Shown: piece after piece, positions 1 to 6,334 of the stretch | Position numbering within the stretch: position 1 is the stretch's first letter | How the letters are laid out: every line of letters begins with the position of its first letter | NCBI GenBank assembly: GCA_964642165.1 | Contig: CAZXOC010000339.1 | Span: 1 to 7,267, forward strand | Source of the DNA: CAYRVX01 sp964642165 | Lineage (GTDB): Bacteria; Planctomycetota; Phycisphaerae; SM23-33 | DNA: 7,267 nt | Direction: 5' to 3' | Program-made: the position numbers and the translations under genes | Notes under the pieces: model-generated | Seen by the model: only the letters and a program-made list of their open reading frames with translations | What the model was told of the DNA's origin: nothing | Database searches by the model: none

Positions 1-91
1 AGGCTCGAAGAGGGCTGGTGGATTCGAGCCCTTCGGGCTCCGGAAGACGCCCGGTAGAACGCTTATCTCAGGGCCATCGGGGACAGGCCGG
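1..91. other. Left edge, no complete gene
   Basis: No complete gene fits here. Frame 1 on the plus strand is open from the window edge to a TAG at 55-57. The visible end reads ...EEGWWIRALRAPEDAR, so this could be the last 18 codons of a plus-strand gene converging on the beta-propeller gene that ends at 92. Eighteen codons in GC-rich DNA are weak evidence, and I do not recognise the peptide. The only other structure is a small hairpin at 26-40. Confidence 0.3.
26..40. terminator. Small hairpin downstream of the beta-propeller gene
   Basis: The arms GAGCCC (26-31) and GGGCTC (35-40) are perfectly complementary around a TTC triloop. The hairpin lies 52 bases past the stop of the minus-strand propeller gene. 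It would also lie within the last codons of a possible plus-strand gene ending at 57. No T-run follows on either strand, so a role as an intrinsic terminator is only a possibility. Confidence 0.2.
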
Positions 92-1321
92 CTATTGCAT
101 CGTCCAGAGCGTCAGGGCGTCGCTGTCCTTCACGAAGATGCGTTTCCCGGCGATCACGGGGTGGGCGTAGGTCGGCGTGTCGGCGACCTTGATCCGGGCC
201 AGCTCGGAGAACGCCTTGCCGCTGGGCTGGAAGGCGATCAGCTCGGACGTGCTCGGCAGGGCCAGGATGGCCGAGCCGGCGTCGAGAACGGCGGCGAAGC
301 CGCGCCCGTGCCGCGCCCGGTCGGTCCAGGCCGTCTTGCCGGTCTTGGCGTCGAGGCAGAAGAGATTGCCGCGGTCGGTCAGGCCGAACAGCAGCCCGTC
401 CTTGAGCACCGGCGTGTTGAACTGCACGGCGACGTCGCCGTTGCTCCAGAGCTCCTTGGCGGCGAAGCCGTCGCCCTGCTTGGCGATCTGGACGGCCTTC
501 GTGCCGCGCCCCGCGCCGGTGTAGATCACGGTCCGGCCGTGGACGATGGGCGTGGCGGCGTTGTAGGCCCTTCGCCCGGTGGCGAACGGGATCTGCCAGA
601 GGAGCTTCCCGTCGGCGGCGCCCACGCCCACGACGCTCTTCTCCGTCAGCGTGACGAGCAGCTTCGTGCCGTCCACGGTCATCAGGGCGGGCGAGGAGTA
701 GGCCGGGCCCTCGGCGTCCCACTTCCACTTCTCGCCGCCGCCGTCCAGGTCGAAGGCGACGATCGCCCCGTTGCCGGCCCCGCCGGCATAGGCGATGGCC
801 ATCCCGTCGACGATGATCGGCGACATGGCCGTGAAGAAGCGGGGCACCACCTTGGGGTAGGGGTCCTTGCGCCACGCGAGCTTGCCGCCGGCGGCGTCCA
901 GGCAGGAGACGACCCCGCCGACGCCGAGCGTGACGACCTTCCCGGCGGCCACCGCGGGAGAGCTTCGGGGCCCCGGGTGCCGGCTGGCCGCCCCGGTGAC
1001 GGCCTGCGCGGCGTACTTGTCCCTCCACAGCTCCTTGCCGCTGCCGGCGTCGAGGCACAGGACCACCTCGTCGCCGCCCTGCCGCGCGAAGACGTAGAGC
1101 TTCTCGCCCACCAGGGCGGGCGTGGCATCGCCCGAGCCCACCGTCACCTTCCACGTCTGCGTCAGGGCCTTCGGCCAGGTCTGCGGCGCGGTGAAGCCCG
1201 CGACCTTCCCGTCGCGATCGGCCCCACGCCATTGAGGCCAGTCCTGCGCGACGGCCGCGCCCACGCAGATCAGGACCACGCAGCCTGCCACCACGCCGAT
1301 CGATCGATGTGCGCCGTTCAT
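92..1321 (-). CDS. Secreted PQQ-like (BamB-type) beta-propeller repeat protein
   Basis: This 409-residue protein starts at the ATG at 1321, supported by an AAGGAG ribosome binding site at 1327-1332, five bases upstream. Residues 1-26 form a Sec signal peptide: a short basic start, a hydrophobic core, and an AVA/Q cleavage site. The mature protein opens QDWPQWRG, the usual start of planctomycete PQQ-like propellers. Repeated blade motifs of the type LDxxxGKxxW follow: LCLDAGSGKELWR (88-100), SCLDAAGGKLAWRKD (138-152 region), AFDLDGGGEKWKWD (189-202), GVGAADGKLLWQ (232-243) and FCLDAKTGKTAW (321-332). A last strand, TLWTM, lies at the C-terminus. The repeats cover the whole chain, consistent with a single seven- or eight-bladed propeller. 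There is no cytochrome or dehydrogenase domain, and PQQ binding is not shown. It probably acts outside the cytoplasm as a binding or scaffold protein; a BamB role is unlikely because related copies are usually numerous in planctomycetes. It stands alone and is divergent from the gene at 1706. Confidence 0.9.
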   Translation of the reverse strand: MNGAHRSIGVVAGCVVLICVGAAVAQDWPQWRGADRDGKVAGFTAPQTWPKALTQTWKVTVGSGDATPALVGEKLYVFARQGGDEVVLCLDAGSGKELWRDKYAAQAVTGAASRHPGPRSSPAVAAGKVVTLGVGGVVSCLDAAGGKLAWRKDPYPKVVPRFFTAMSPIIVDGMAIAYAGGAGNGAIVAFDLDGGGEKWKWDAEGPAYSSPALMTVDGTKLLVTLTEKSVVGVGAADGKLLWQIPFATGRRAYNAATPIVHGRTVIYTGAGRGTKAVQIAKQGDGFAAKELWSNGDVAVQFNTPVLKDGLLFGLTDRGNLFCLDAKTGKTAWTDRARHGRGFAAVLDAGSAILALPSTSELIAFQPSGKAFSELARIKVADTPTYAHPVIAGKRIFVKDSDALTLWTMQ

Positions 1322-1377
1322 GCTGGCTCCTTTCCGGTTCCCGAGGAACCGCGTTCGTCGACCTCCCCCGCGCCGAG

Positions 1378-1383
1378 AGAATA
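1378..1383 (-). promoter_or_regulatory. Candidate -10 element for the beta-propeller gene
   Basis: On the minus strand this reads TATTCT, four of six matches to TATAAT, about 57 bases upstream of the start codon. The hexamer 17 bases further upstream is TGGAAT, a poor -35. Position and A+T content relative to the surroundings are the only support. Confidence 0.25.
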
Positions 1384-1586
1384 CCCCGTCCGCCTGGTAG
1401 ATTCCACCTTCGTTGGGGCCGCCGCGACGGTTTTCGGCCCCGCCGGGCCGTGACCCTGCCGTGCCGCCGGGCCACCCAATTACTCGCCGAACCTGTGTAT
1501 TTCCACGGCGTGGCGGATGCGGACCTCCCCCGGAAGGGCGCCTGGACCCGGCGGGGGGGCCGCCGGCCAGATCCCTCGGGAGCGAC

Positions 1587-1615
1587 TGGCCCCCGGCCCG
1601 CAAACGAAGTAGAAT
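1587..1615 (+). promoter_or_regulatory. Candidate promoter for the HEAT-like gene
   Basis: TAGAAT at 1610-1615 matches the -10 consensus at five of six positions and is in one of the few A+T-rich patches of the intergenic region. The hexamer 17 bases upstream (1587-1592, TGGCCC) is a weak -35. The start codon is 91 bases downstream of the -10, leaving a leader of roughly 80 bases. A very similar TAGAAG box precedes the URO-D gene. Confidence 0.35.
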
Positions 1616-1705
1616 CTCCATAGCCGCACGCGGCAGGAGTGCGAAGGAACCCGTTCCCGGAATCGCCGGACGGGGCCTCGCGCCGGGCGAAAGGAGCGAG
1701 TCGCT

Positions 1706-3283
1706 ATGGCCCCGAGTTCCCTGATGATGCTGATGGCGCTGCTGACGCAGGGCGGCGGCAGCGACCTGTTGGATTACGTCCAGTCCAAGGCGTACTGGCA
1801 GCTCCAGGGCGTGGAGGTCTCGGCGGCGTCGATGCGAGCCCAGCTCGCGCCGGTCGAGGCCGCGGACGTGGCGAAGCTGCTCGACGCCCTCTCCGGCGAC
1901 GACGCGACCGGGCGGCAGGCTGCGGCGGCGAAGATCCGGGCCCTCGGCGCCGGCGCGCTGCCGGCGTTGCAGAAGGCCGCCGGGGCCGCCCAGGGCAACC
2001 CGGACAAGGCCGCCGCCATCCAGGAGGCCATCGGCGACGTCCTCAAGAAGCCCAAGGCCGGGGCGGTGCGAAGGCTCATGGCGATCCGCACGCTGGGCGA
2101 GCTGAAGAAGCGCGAGGCGTTGGACACGCTCCGGGGGCTGCTGAAGTCCAAGGCCCCGTTCGAGGCCGACTACGCCCGGGCGGCCATCGCCGCCGTCGAG
2201 GGCAAGCGCTACGAGCGCCCCGGCATCGCGGCGGAGACCGTCGCCAAGGACCCGTGGATGCTCCCGGCCGATTGCGGCATCGTGGGGCAGCTGTCCCTCC
2301 CCCAGGGCGGCGGCTTCGACTTCGACAAGGCCCTGAAGGCCATGGCCCCGATGCCGGGTGGGCACGACCCCCAGCAGGCGATGCAGATGGTCACCCGCGT
2401 CCTGCTGGAGGGGGCCGAGCGCGTCGGCAACGTTCGGCTCCATTCGCTGACCGTCGGCGTGGCCGGCGACGTGGGGCCCCACAAGGGCTTCGTGGTCGTG
2501 GTGGCCCGGGGAATATACGACGCCAAGGCGATCAGGCACTTCGCGGCCGAGGAAGGCTCCGGCGAGACGGAGAAGATCGACGGCGTCGAGGTCCTCTGGC
2601 CCGACGAGCAGGTCGCGCTGATCCTCCCGTCGAACGAGCTGCTGGTCCTTGTCGGCGGCCCCGGCCCGGACCGGCGCGCGCGGGCGAAGGCGGAGGGGAT
2701 CGATCCCGCCGAAGCGCCTCGACCGGTCCGGCCGATCCGGCCGGCGGTGGCGGCCATGGCCGCGGCCATCAAGAAGAACAGCGGCTCGCTGACCCCCGAC
2801 AGCGACGTGGGGAAGCTGATCAAGGCCGCCGACACGGCCGCGCCCTTCTGGGCCGTGGTCAAGATCTCCGACGCCTACCGCGAGGGTGGGCCGATCGTCC
2901 AGCCCTTCGACACCGTCACGCTCGTGGGCAAGCCGACCAAGGATCGCCAGACGCTGGAGCTGGCACTGGTGGCCCGCGGCTCGGATGCCGACGCGGTGGC
3001 CGCCGCCGTGAAGAAGCTCCACGAGGGCCTCCAGGAGGCGATGCAAGAGGTGTCGCGCGAGGCGGCGCGCGCGCCGTTCCTGAAGCCGATGGGGGACTTC
3101 CTGGCTTCGATCAAGACACAACAGGACGGCGGGACGGTGACCGCGACCGCTCAGCTCAAGGGGGCCGCGTCGATGACGCTCCTGCCGATGATGCTCCTCG
3201 GCAGGGCCGGCGGCGCTCCGCCCCCTCGGGAGATGCGCGCGGACCCGGCGCCCGCGGAGCCGGGGGATGTCAACAACCGGTGA
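1706..3283 (+). CDS. Exported HEAT-like repeat protein of unknown family
   Basis: This 525-residue protein starts at ATG 1706, with AAGGAG at 1691-1696, nine bases upstream. Residues 5-14 (SLMMLMALLT) are hydrophobic and followed by small residues, like a minimal signal peptide lacking a basic N-region, so export is likely but not certain. Residues 53-165 are alpha-helical in character, with alternating alanine/leucine heptads such as KLLDALSGDDATGRQAAAAK and ALDTLRGLLKSKAPFEADYA. These resemble HEAT or Armadillo-type repeats. From about residue 184 the character changes to alternating beta and alpha: LPADCGIVGQLSL (186-198), VALILPSNELLVLVGG (303-318), and FWAVVKISDA and TVTLVGK further on. 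A helical, charged segment (430-470) and a Pro/Ala-rich tail follow. The second half recalls secreted proteins in which two structurally similar halves each begin 'LP.D...v..l', as in DUF3352-like families, but I cannot assign it. The gene stands alone between a divergent and a convergent neighbour. Function unknown. Confidence 0.85.
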   Translation: MAPSSLMMLMALLTQGGGSDLLDYVQSKAYWQLQGVEVSAASMRAQLAPVEAADVAKLLDALSGDDATGRQAAAAKIRALGAGALPALQKAAGAAQGNPDKAAAIQEAIGDVLKKPKAGAVRRLMAIRTLGELKKREALDTLRGLLKSKAPFEADYARAAIAAVEGKRYERPGIAAETVAKDPWMLPADCGIVGQLSLPQGGGFDFDKALKAMAPMPGGHDPQQAMQMVTRVLLEGAERVGNVRLHSLTVGVAGDVGPHKGFVVVVARGIYDAKAIRHFAAEEGSGETEKIDGVEVLWPDEQVALILPSNELLVLVGGPGPDRRARAKAEGIDPAEAPRPVRPIRPAVAAMAAAIKKNSGSLTPDSDVGKLIKAADTAAPFWAVVKISDAYREGGPIVQPFDTVTLVGKPTKDRQTLELALVARGSDADAVAAAVKKLHEGLQEAMQEVSREAARAPFLKPMGDFLASIKTQQDGGTVTATAQLKGAASMTLLPMMLLGRAGGAPPPREMRADPAPAEPGDVNNR

Positions 3284-3304
3284 TCCCCCTCCGCGCTGGC
3301 GTCG

Positions 3305-3331
3305 CAGGCCGAACGCGGGCAAGCCGGCCTG
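3305..3331. terminator. Possible bidirectional terminator between convergent genes
   Basis: The 64-base gap between the HEAT-like stop (3283) and the URO-D stop (3348) contains a perfect 7-bp inverted repeat, CAGGCCG (3305-3311) and CGGCCTG (3325-3331), around a 13-base loop. No T-run follows on either strand. The assignment rests on its position between two converging genes and could be chance in DNA this GC-rich. Confidence 0.3.
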
Positions 3332-3347
3332 TCGAGCGGGCGCGTGC

Positions 3348-4322
3348 CTACCGGCCCGGCGTTGCGCCGCCGATCCGGAGGAACTCCTCGCACATGGCCT
3401 CGACGGCCTCGGGCCGATGGCCGGCGCCCTGGATGTCGCTGTACCACGTGACCAGGAAGCCCCCGGCCGGGCGCCCCAGGTGCTCCACGAGCCGGTGGCA
3501 GTACGCCCGGATCTCGTTCAGGTCGCCGCGCGCCATGACCGTCTGGATGTCCACGGGGCACCAGAAGGCGATCCGCCCGCCGAAGCGCTCGCCGAGCAGC
3601 TCGAGGCCCATGTTCTCCTGCTGGTCCATCTGGATGCAGTCCAGTCCGGCCTCGATGAGGTCGTCCAGGATCGCCACGATGTGCCCGCAGCTGTGGAGGA
3701 ACGTCAGCATCCCGTGGGCGTGGGCGGCGGCGTAGACGCGGGCATACCGCGGCTTCCAGATCTCGCGCCACCGGGCCGGGTCGATCATCAACCGGTCCTG
3801 GAGGCCCCAGTCGTCGCAGAAGAACAACCCGTCGTGCCCGGCGGCGGCGTACTTCTCGATCGCCACGACGTTCATCTCCGCCAGGAGGTCGAGCAGCCGG
3901 GCCAGCTCGGCGGGATGCTCGTGGATGTCCGCCCAGCAGTTCTCCAACCCGCGGATGAAATGCACGCGCTCGTAGAGCGAGACGCCGCCGCCCAGCAGGA
4001 ACTTCTCGCCGGCCTGCGCGCGGGCGTCCGCCAGCGGCCCCCAGCGGGCGGGGTCGTGGATGTCCGGCACGTGCAGGCGGTCGAAGTCATCCCAGTCGAG
4101 CAGGGCCGGCCGCTTGACCTCCCCCATGCTGCTGACGCCCAGGTTCTGCCAGACGGCGCCCCACTCGTCGACGGCCTCGCCCTTGCCGGTCGGCCGGGCG
4201 TCGACGTTCGGCCGCATGCCCACGGTGACGAAATCGCTGCCGTACGGCTCCGGAAGGCGTCGCGGCAGGCGAGGGGGCGTTCCGAACGTCACGGCCCGTC
4301 GTACGATCTCGCGCGGCGTCAC
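3348..4322 (-). CDS. URO-D superfamily protein (uroporphyrinogen decarboxylase-like / MtaA-like)
   Basis: This 324-residue cytoplasmic protein starts at GTG 4322. GGAGGAG at 4330-4336, seven bases upstream, decides this start; an open frame extending to 4490 has no family resemblance before it. The C-terminal half carries the URO-D TIM-barrel signatures: a DDWG motif (170-173), FLHSCGHIVAILDDLIEAGLD (about 208-228), then DQQENMGLELLGERFGGRI and a CPVDIQTVMARGD strand-turn (255-267). HxC (H210, C212) matches the first two zinc ligands of MtaA/CmuA-type methyltransferases. However, the region where the third Cys would be expected (about 286-300, GGFLVTWYSDIQ) lacks one. The HemE substrate-binding RQAGR motif is also missing at the N-terminus, so this is not a haem-pathway enzyme. 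No corrinoid protein or methyltransferase partner is adjacent. Such stand-alone paralogues are common in planctomycetes and related bacteria, and their substrates are generally unknown. At 324 residues it is slightly short for the family (usually about 340-380). Confidence 0.85.
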   Translation of the reverse strand: MTPREIVRRAVTFGTPPRLPRRLPEPYGSDFVTVGMRPNVDARPTGKGEAVDEWGAVWQNLGVSSMGEVKRPALLDWDDFDRLHVPDIHDPARWGPLADARAQAGEKFLLGGGVSLYERVHFIRGLENCWADIHEHPAELARLLDLLAEMNVVAIEKYAAAGHDGLFFCDDWGLQDRLMIDPARWREIWKPRYARVYAAAHAHGMLTFLHSCGHIVAILDDLIEAGLDCIQMDQQENMGLELLGERFGGRIAFWCPVDIQTVMARGDLNEIRAYCHRLVEHLGRPAGGFLVTWYSDIQGAGHRPEAVEAMCEEFLRIGGATPGR

Positions 4323-4356
4323 GGCGTGTCTCCTCCGGTCGAGGCGGCCCGGGCAC

Positions 4357-4385
4357 CTTCTACCCGATCCCGGCCCGTCGAGCAA
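4357..4385 (-). promoter_or_regulatory. Sigma70-like promoter for the URO-D gene
   Basis: On the minus strand TTGCTC (4380-4385) and TAGAAG (4357-4362) are separated by exactly 17 bases. The TTG triplet and the TAxAA core match the -35 and -10 consensus. Transcription would begin near 4350, about 28 bases before the GTG start and just ahead of the GGAGGAG ribosome binding site. This is the best-formed promoter in the window, though no experiment supports it. Confidence 0.5.
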
Positions 4386-4458
4386 CGGGCCGCGACTCCC
4401 GCGACGCCATGCCGCTTCGCGGGGCGCCCCCGGACGACGGGATGCTTGAGATACGTCC

Positions 4459-4489
4459 TGCAAATCGGGCATCGAATGCCCGAATTGCA
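4459..4489. repeat. 31-bp near-perfect palindrome (operator or REP-like element)
   Basis: The left arm TGCAAATCGGGCAT (4459-4472) and right arm ATGCCCGAATTGCA (4476-4489) pair at 13 of 14 positions around a CGA spacer; the single mismatch is A opposite A at 4464/4484. It lies 137 bases upstream of the URO-D start and about 75 bases upstream of its -35 box. It is also 42 bases past the stop of the 557-residue gene. As RNA it would fold into a stable hairpin; as DNA its symmetry suits a dimeric regulator. On the minus strand the arm is followed only by GGACG, with no T-run, so an intrinsic terminator is less likely. It could equally be one copy of a dispersed palindromic repeat. Confidence 0.6.
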
Positions 4490-4499
4490 CGGCCGAGGC

Positions 4500-4530
4500 G
4501 CCCCCAAGGCAGGCGGGGCCTCGCGGGGGC
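4500..4530 (-). terminator. GC-rich hairpin directly after the 557-residue gene
   Basis: GCCCCC (4500-4505) pairs with GGGGGC (4525-4530), and AGGC (4507-4510) pairs with GCCT (4518-4521) inside it. The structure begins at the base after the TGA stop codon (4531-4533). There is no T-run, so it may serve as a transcript-end stabiliser or a weak terminator. Confidence 0.25.
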
Positions 4531-6204
4531 TCACTTCGGCGGGACGACGACCTCGAAGGCGGCGCCCTTGACGCGGCGCAGCTCGGCGTGGAGGGTGGGG
4601 ATTCGCGGGTCCGGCGCGACGGAGATGGCCCACTCGATGCCGTTGTCGGCGACGAACATGCCGTAGCGCTTGAGGCCCTTCAGGATCGCCCGCACCGGCG
4701 GGGAGAAGCCCGAGACGTCGAAGTCCTTCCGCAGGCGGATCCGCTCGCCCATGCGGGGGTAGTCCTCGCTGGTGTGCTTGCTGGCGAAGTGCCGCGCCGG
4801 GTGGACGAACGCGCGGCGGGTCTTGCGGACCGTCACGCGCATGGCGTGCTCGACGAGCCCGCGCTTCAGCTCGTCGTGGCGCACGACGGCGGGGAAGATC
4901 GGCAGCCCGGCCGCGTCGGCACTGGTCCAGCCGCGCGGGCGCAGCTCGTTCGTCTTGAGGTCGAAGATCGACGCCTGCTGCGCCTGCCAGCCGGCGTCCG
5001 TCCGCTTCATCACGAAGAACTCGTACAGCATGCGCCGGGCCGGATCGACCACGATGGCGTGGCGGTCGCCGCCGCGGTTGAGCTTGTCGCGCTGGACGTC
5101 GGCCAGCGTCAGCGGCTTGCCGTCCGGGCCGGGGCCGCCGTGCACCGGCCAGCCCTCGATCGGCACGCCGTCCGGCACGGGGTACGGGCCCGGGTCCGAC
5201 TCGTCCGGGTAGCCGTCGATCTTCACGTCCACCCGCTGCTGGTCCGGCGGGACGAGGACGAAGCCCATGTCCATGTTGCAGCGGAACGGCTTGTCGGTCC
5301 CGATGGAGGCGATGATGGCGTCCGAGTTGGGGTGCAGCGGCCAGTCGTCGACGAGGAGGTTCCACGGGTTGTCCGGCGGGAAGACCTCCAGGGCCGAGCA
5401 GACGGCGTCGGCCTCGGGCGTGTGGAACGCCACCGGCCGGGCGATCTTCGGCATCTTCGCCGCGCGGATGCGCCGGAGGCGCGCGGGATCGCTTCGCGGC
5501 GCCCGGGGCGGCGTGGCGCCGGTCCGCGGCGTGGGCGCCGCCGGCTCGGCCGTTCTGCCCAGCGGCGTGATCAGGAGGTCCACGGTGAGGTCGCCGATCC
5601 GCCCCGTCACGCGGTACGCCCCGTTGAGGCGGAGTTTGCCCGGGGGCTTGGCCGCACGCGGGGCGGAGGCCTTGACGTCCGGGCCGACCAGCCAGATGTC
5701 GCCGAAGTACAGCGTGGGCCTCTGGCCCTCGGCGCAGGCGAGGTACCATCGCTGCACCGCCGTCAGGTCCGGCAGCGTGCCGTTGACGTTCTTCAGCTCG
5801 TCGATGCCGAGTCGGACGGCGTTCCTGCCCGGCTTCAGGACGATGGGCGCGTCCACGCGCGTCGGGTAGCCGGTCGTTCGGGCGTGCTTGACCGTCAGCG
5901 TCAGGGAGACGTTCTCCTTGGCCGGGTTGAACGCCTCGAACTCCAGCGTGACGAACTGCTTCCAGTCCGCCACGCGGGAGATGCGGTCCCCGAAGCTGTC
6001 CCCGGGGGCGAAGACGACCTTGAGCACCTTCGCGCCGAGGACGTCGTGCTTCTCCAGCGTGAACTTGGTCAGCCCGTCGCTGCCGGTGTCGGTCGGCCGC
6101 CGGCCTTCGCTGACGGGCAGCAGGGCCTCTCGCCGCCCCTGTGCGTGGCCCGCCGCCAGGCACCACATGATCCCCAACGCCCACGTGATTCGCGTTCGAT
6201 GCAT
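4531..6204 (-). CDS. Secreted two-domain protein: beta-sandwich-like N-domain plus conserved uncharacterised C-domain
   Basis: This 557-residue protein starts at ATG 6204 with GGGAGG at 6212-6217, seven bases upstream. Residues 1-21 form a signal peptide (basic MHRTR, hydrophobic core, GHA/Q cleavage). Residues about 28-175 look like a galactose-binding, CBM11- or CIA30-like beta-sandwich, with strands such as LKVVFAPGDSFGD and FVTLEFEAFNPAKENVSLTL. They end in TLYFGDIWLVG, the usual closing strand of such domains. Residues about 215-250 are a Pro/Ala/Arg-rich linker. Residues about 274-557 carry motifs I recall from a family of exported bacterial proteins without an assigned function: PDNPWN (277-282), HPNSDAIIASIG (291-302), DESDPGPYPVP (334-344), GGDRHAIVVD (378-387), TSADAAGLPIFP (427-438), HPARHFAS (468-475), MGERIRLRKDFD (485-496) and YGMFVADNG (514-522). 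The many invariant His, Asp, Glu and Arg residues suggest an active or metal site, but I cannot name a reaction. The fold could involve envelope polysaccharide, given the carbohydrate-binding-like N-domain; that is inference only. Confidence 0.85.
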   Translation of the reverse strand: MHRTRITWALGIMWCLAAGHAQGRREALLPVSEGRRPTDTGSDGLTKFTLEKHDVLGAKVLKVVFAPGDSFGDRISRVADWKQFVTLEFEAFNPAKENVSLTLTVKHARTTGYPTRVDAPIVLKPGRNAVRLGIDELKNVNGTLPDLTAVQRWYLACAEGQRPTLYFGDIWLVGPDVKASAPRAAKPPGKLRLNGAYRVTGRIGDLTVDLLITPLGRTAEPAAPTPRTGATPPRAPRSDPARLRRIRAAKMPKIARPVAFHTPEADAVCSALEVFPPDNPWNLLVDDWPLHPNSDAIIASIGTDKPFRCNMDMGFVLVPPDQQRVDVKIDGYPDESDPGPYPVPDGVPIEGWPVHGGPGPDGKPLTLADVQRDKLNRGGDRHAIVVDPARRMLYEFFVMKRTDAGWQAQQASIFDLKTNELRPRGWTSADAAGLPIFPAVVRHDELKRGLVEHAMRVTVRKTRRAFVHPARHFASKHTSEDYPRMGERIRLRKDFDVSGFSPPVRAILKGLKRYGMFVADNGIEWAISVAPDPRIPTLHAELRRVKGAAFEVVVPPK

Positions 6205-6304
6205 CTTGCTGCCTCCCTGTCCGAGTCAGGCCGCTCGGGCGGCTCGGTCACGGGCGCAGGCCCGCCGGCAGGACGTCGCGGGCGCTGACGAGCCGCCGCG
6301 CGCC

Positions 6305-6334
6305 ATCATGCCGGGCGCCTCGGCGCCGTGTCAA
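6305..6334 (-). promoter_or_regulatory. Candidate promoter for the 557-residue protein gene
   Basis: On the minus strand a perfect TTGACA lies at 6329-6334, followed after 18 bases by CATGAT (6305-6310), which matches the -10 consensus at four of six positions. The spacer contains GGCGCC twice, two bases apart, forming local symmetry. Transcription would start near 6298, leaving a leader of about 94 bases before the ATG at 6204. Confidence 0.4.

Larger units (their letters stand above)
1322..1705. other. Divergent intergenic region (384 bases)
   Basis: I see no gene between the divergent propeller (minus) and HEAT-like (plus) genes. The region holds both ribosome binding sites (1327-1332 minus, 1691-1696 plus) and one candidate promoter on each strand. 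It also holds a strong hairpin at 1548-1566, with arms CCGGCGG and CCGCCGG around five Gs, which includes a run of seven Gs (1553-1559). Short ORFs crossing the region have no ribosome binding site and low-complexity arginine/proline content, so I treat them as shadows. Confidence 0.6.

Noticed and set aside
1..40. tRNA T-arm-like sequence (GCTCGAATCC on the minus strand)
   Set aside because: No matching acceptor, D-arm or anticodon arm can be folded around it, and the T-stem does not pair.
1322..3322. Long minus-strand open frame through the HEAT-like gene, continuous with the beta-propeller frame
   Set aside because: It is antisense to a gene with a good ribosome binding site and coherent protein sequence. 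Its own translation is Arg/Gly/Leu/His-rich low complexity, as expected from GC-rich third positions. The real propeller gene starts at 1321 with a signal peptide and ribosome binding site.
4323..4490. 56-codon N-terminal extension of the URO-D protein
   Set aside because: The extension is basic and lacks family similarity, would be read through the palindrome and the candidate promoter, and has no ribosome binding site. The GTG at 4322 has a strong one.
4319..4530. Minus-strand reading CNSGIRCPICRTYLKHP, resembling a zinc-ribbon CxxC pattern
   Set aside because: It lies on the palindrome and in the intergenic region, is read only as an extension of a shadow frame, and has no start or ribosome binding site.
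4588..6288. 566-codon plus-strand frame antisense to the 557-residue protein
   Set aside because: The translation is dominated by Arg, Val, Asp, His and Gly with no domain signature and no ribosome binding site, while the opposite strand has a signal peptide and family motifs.
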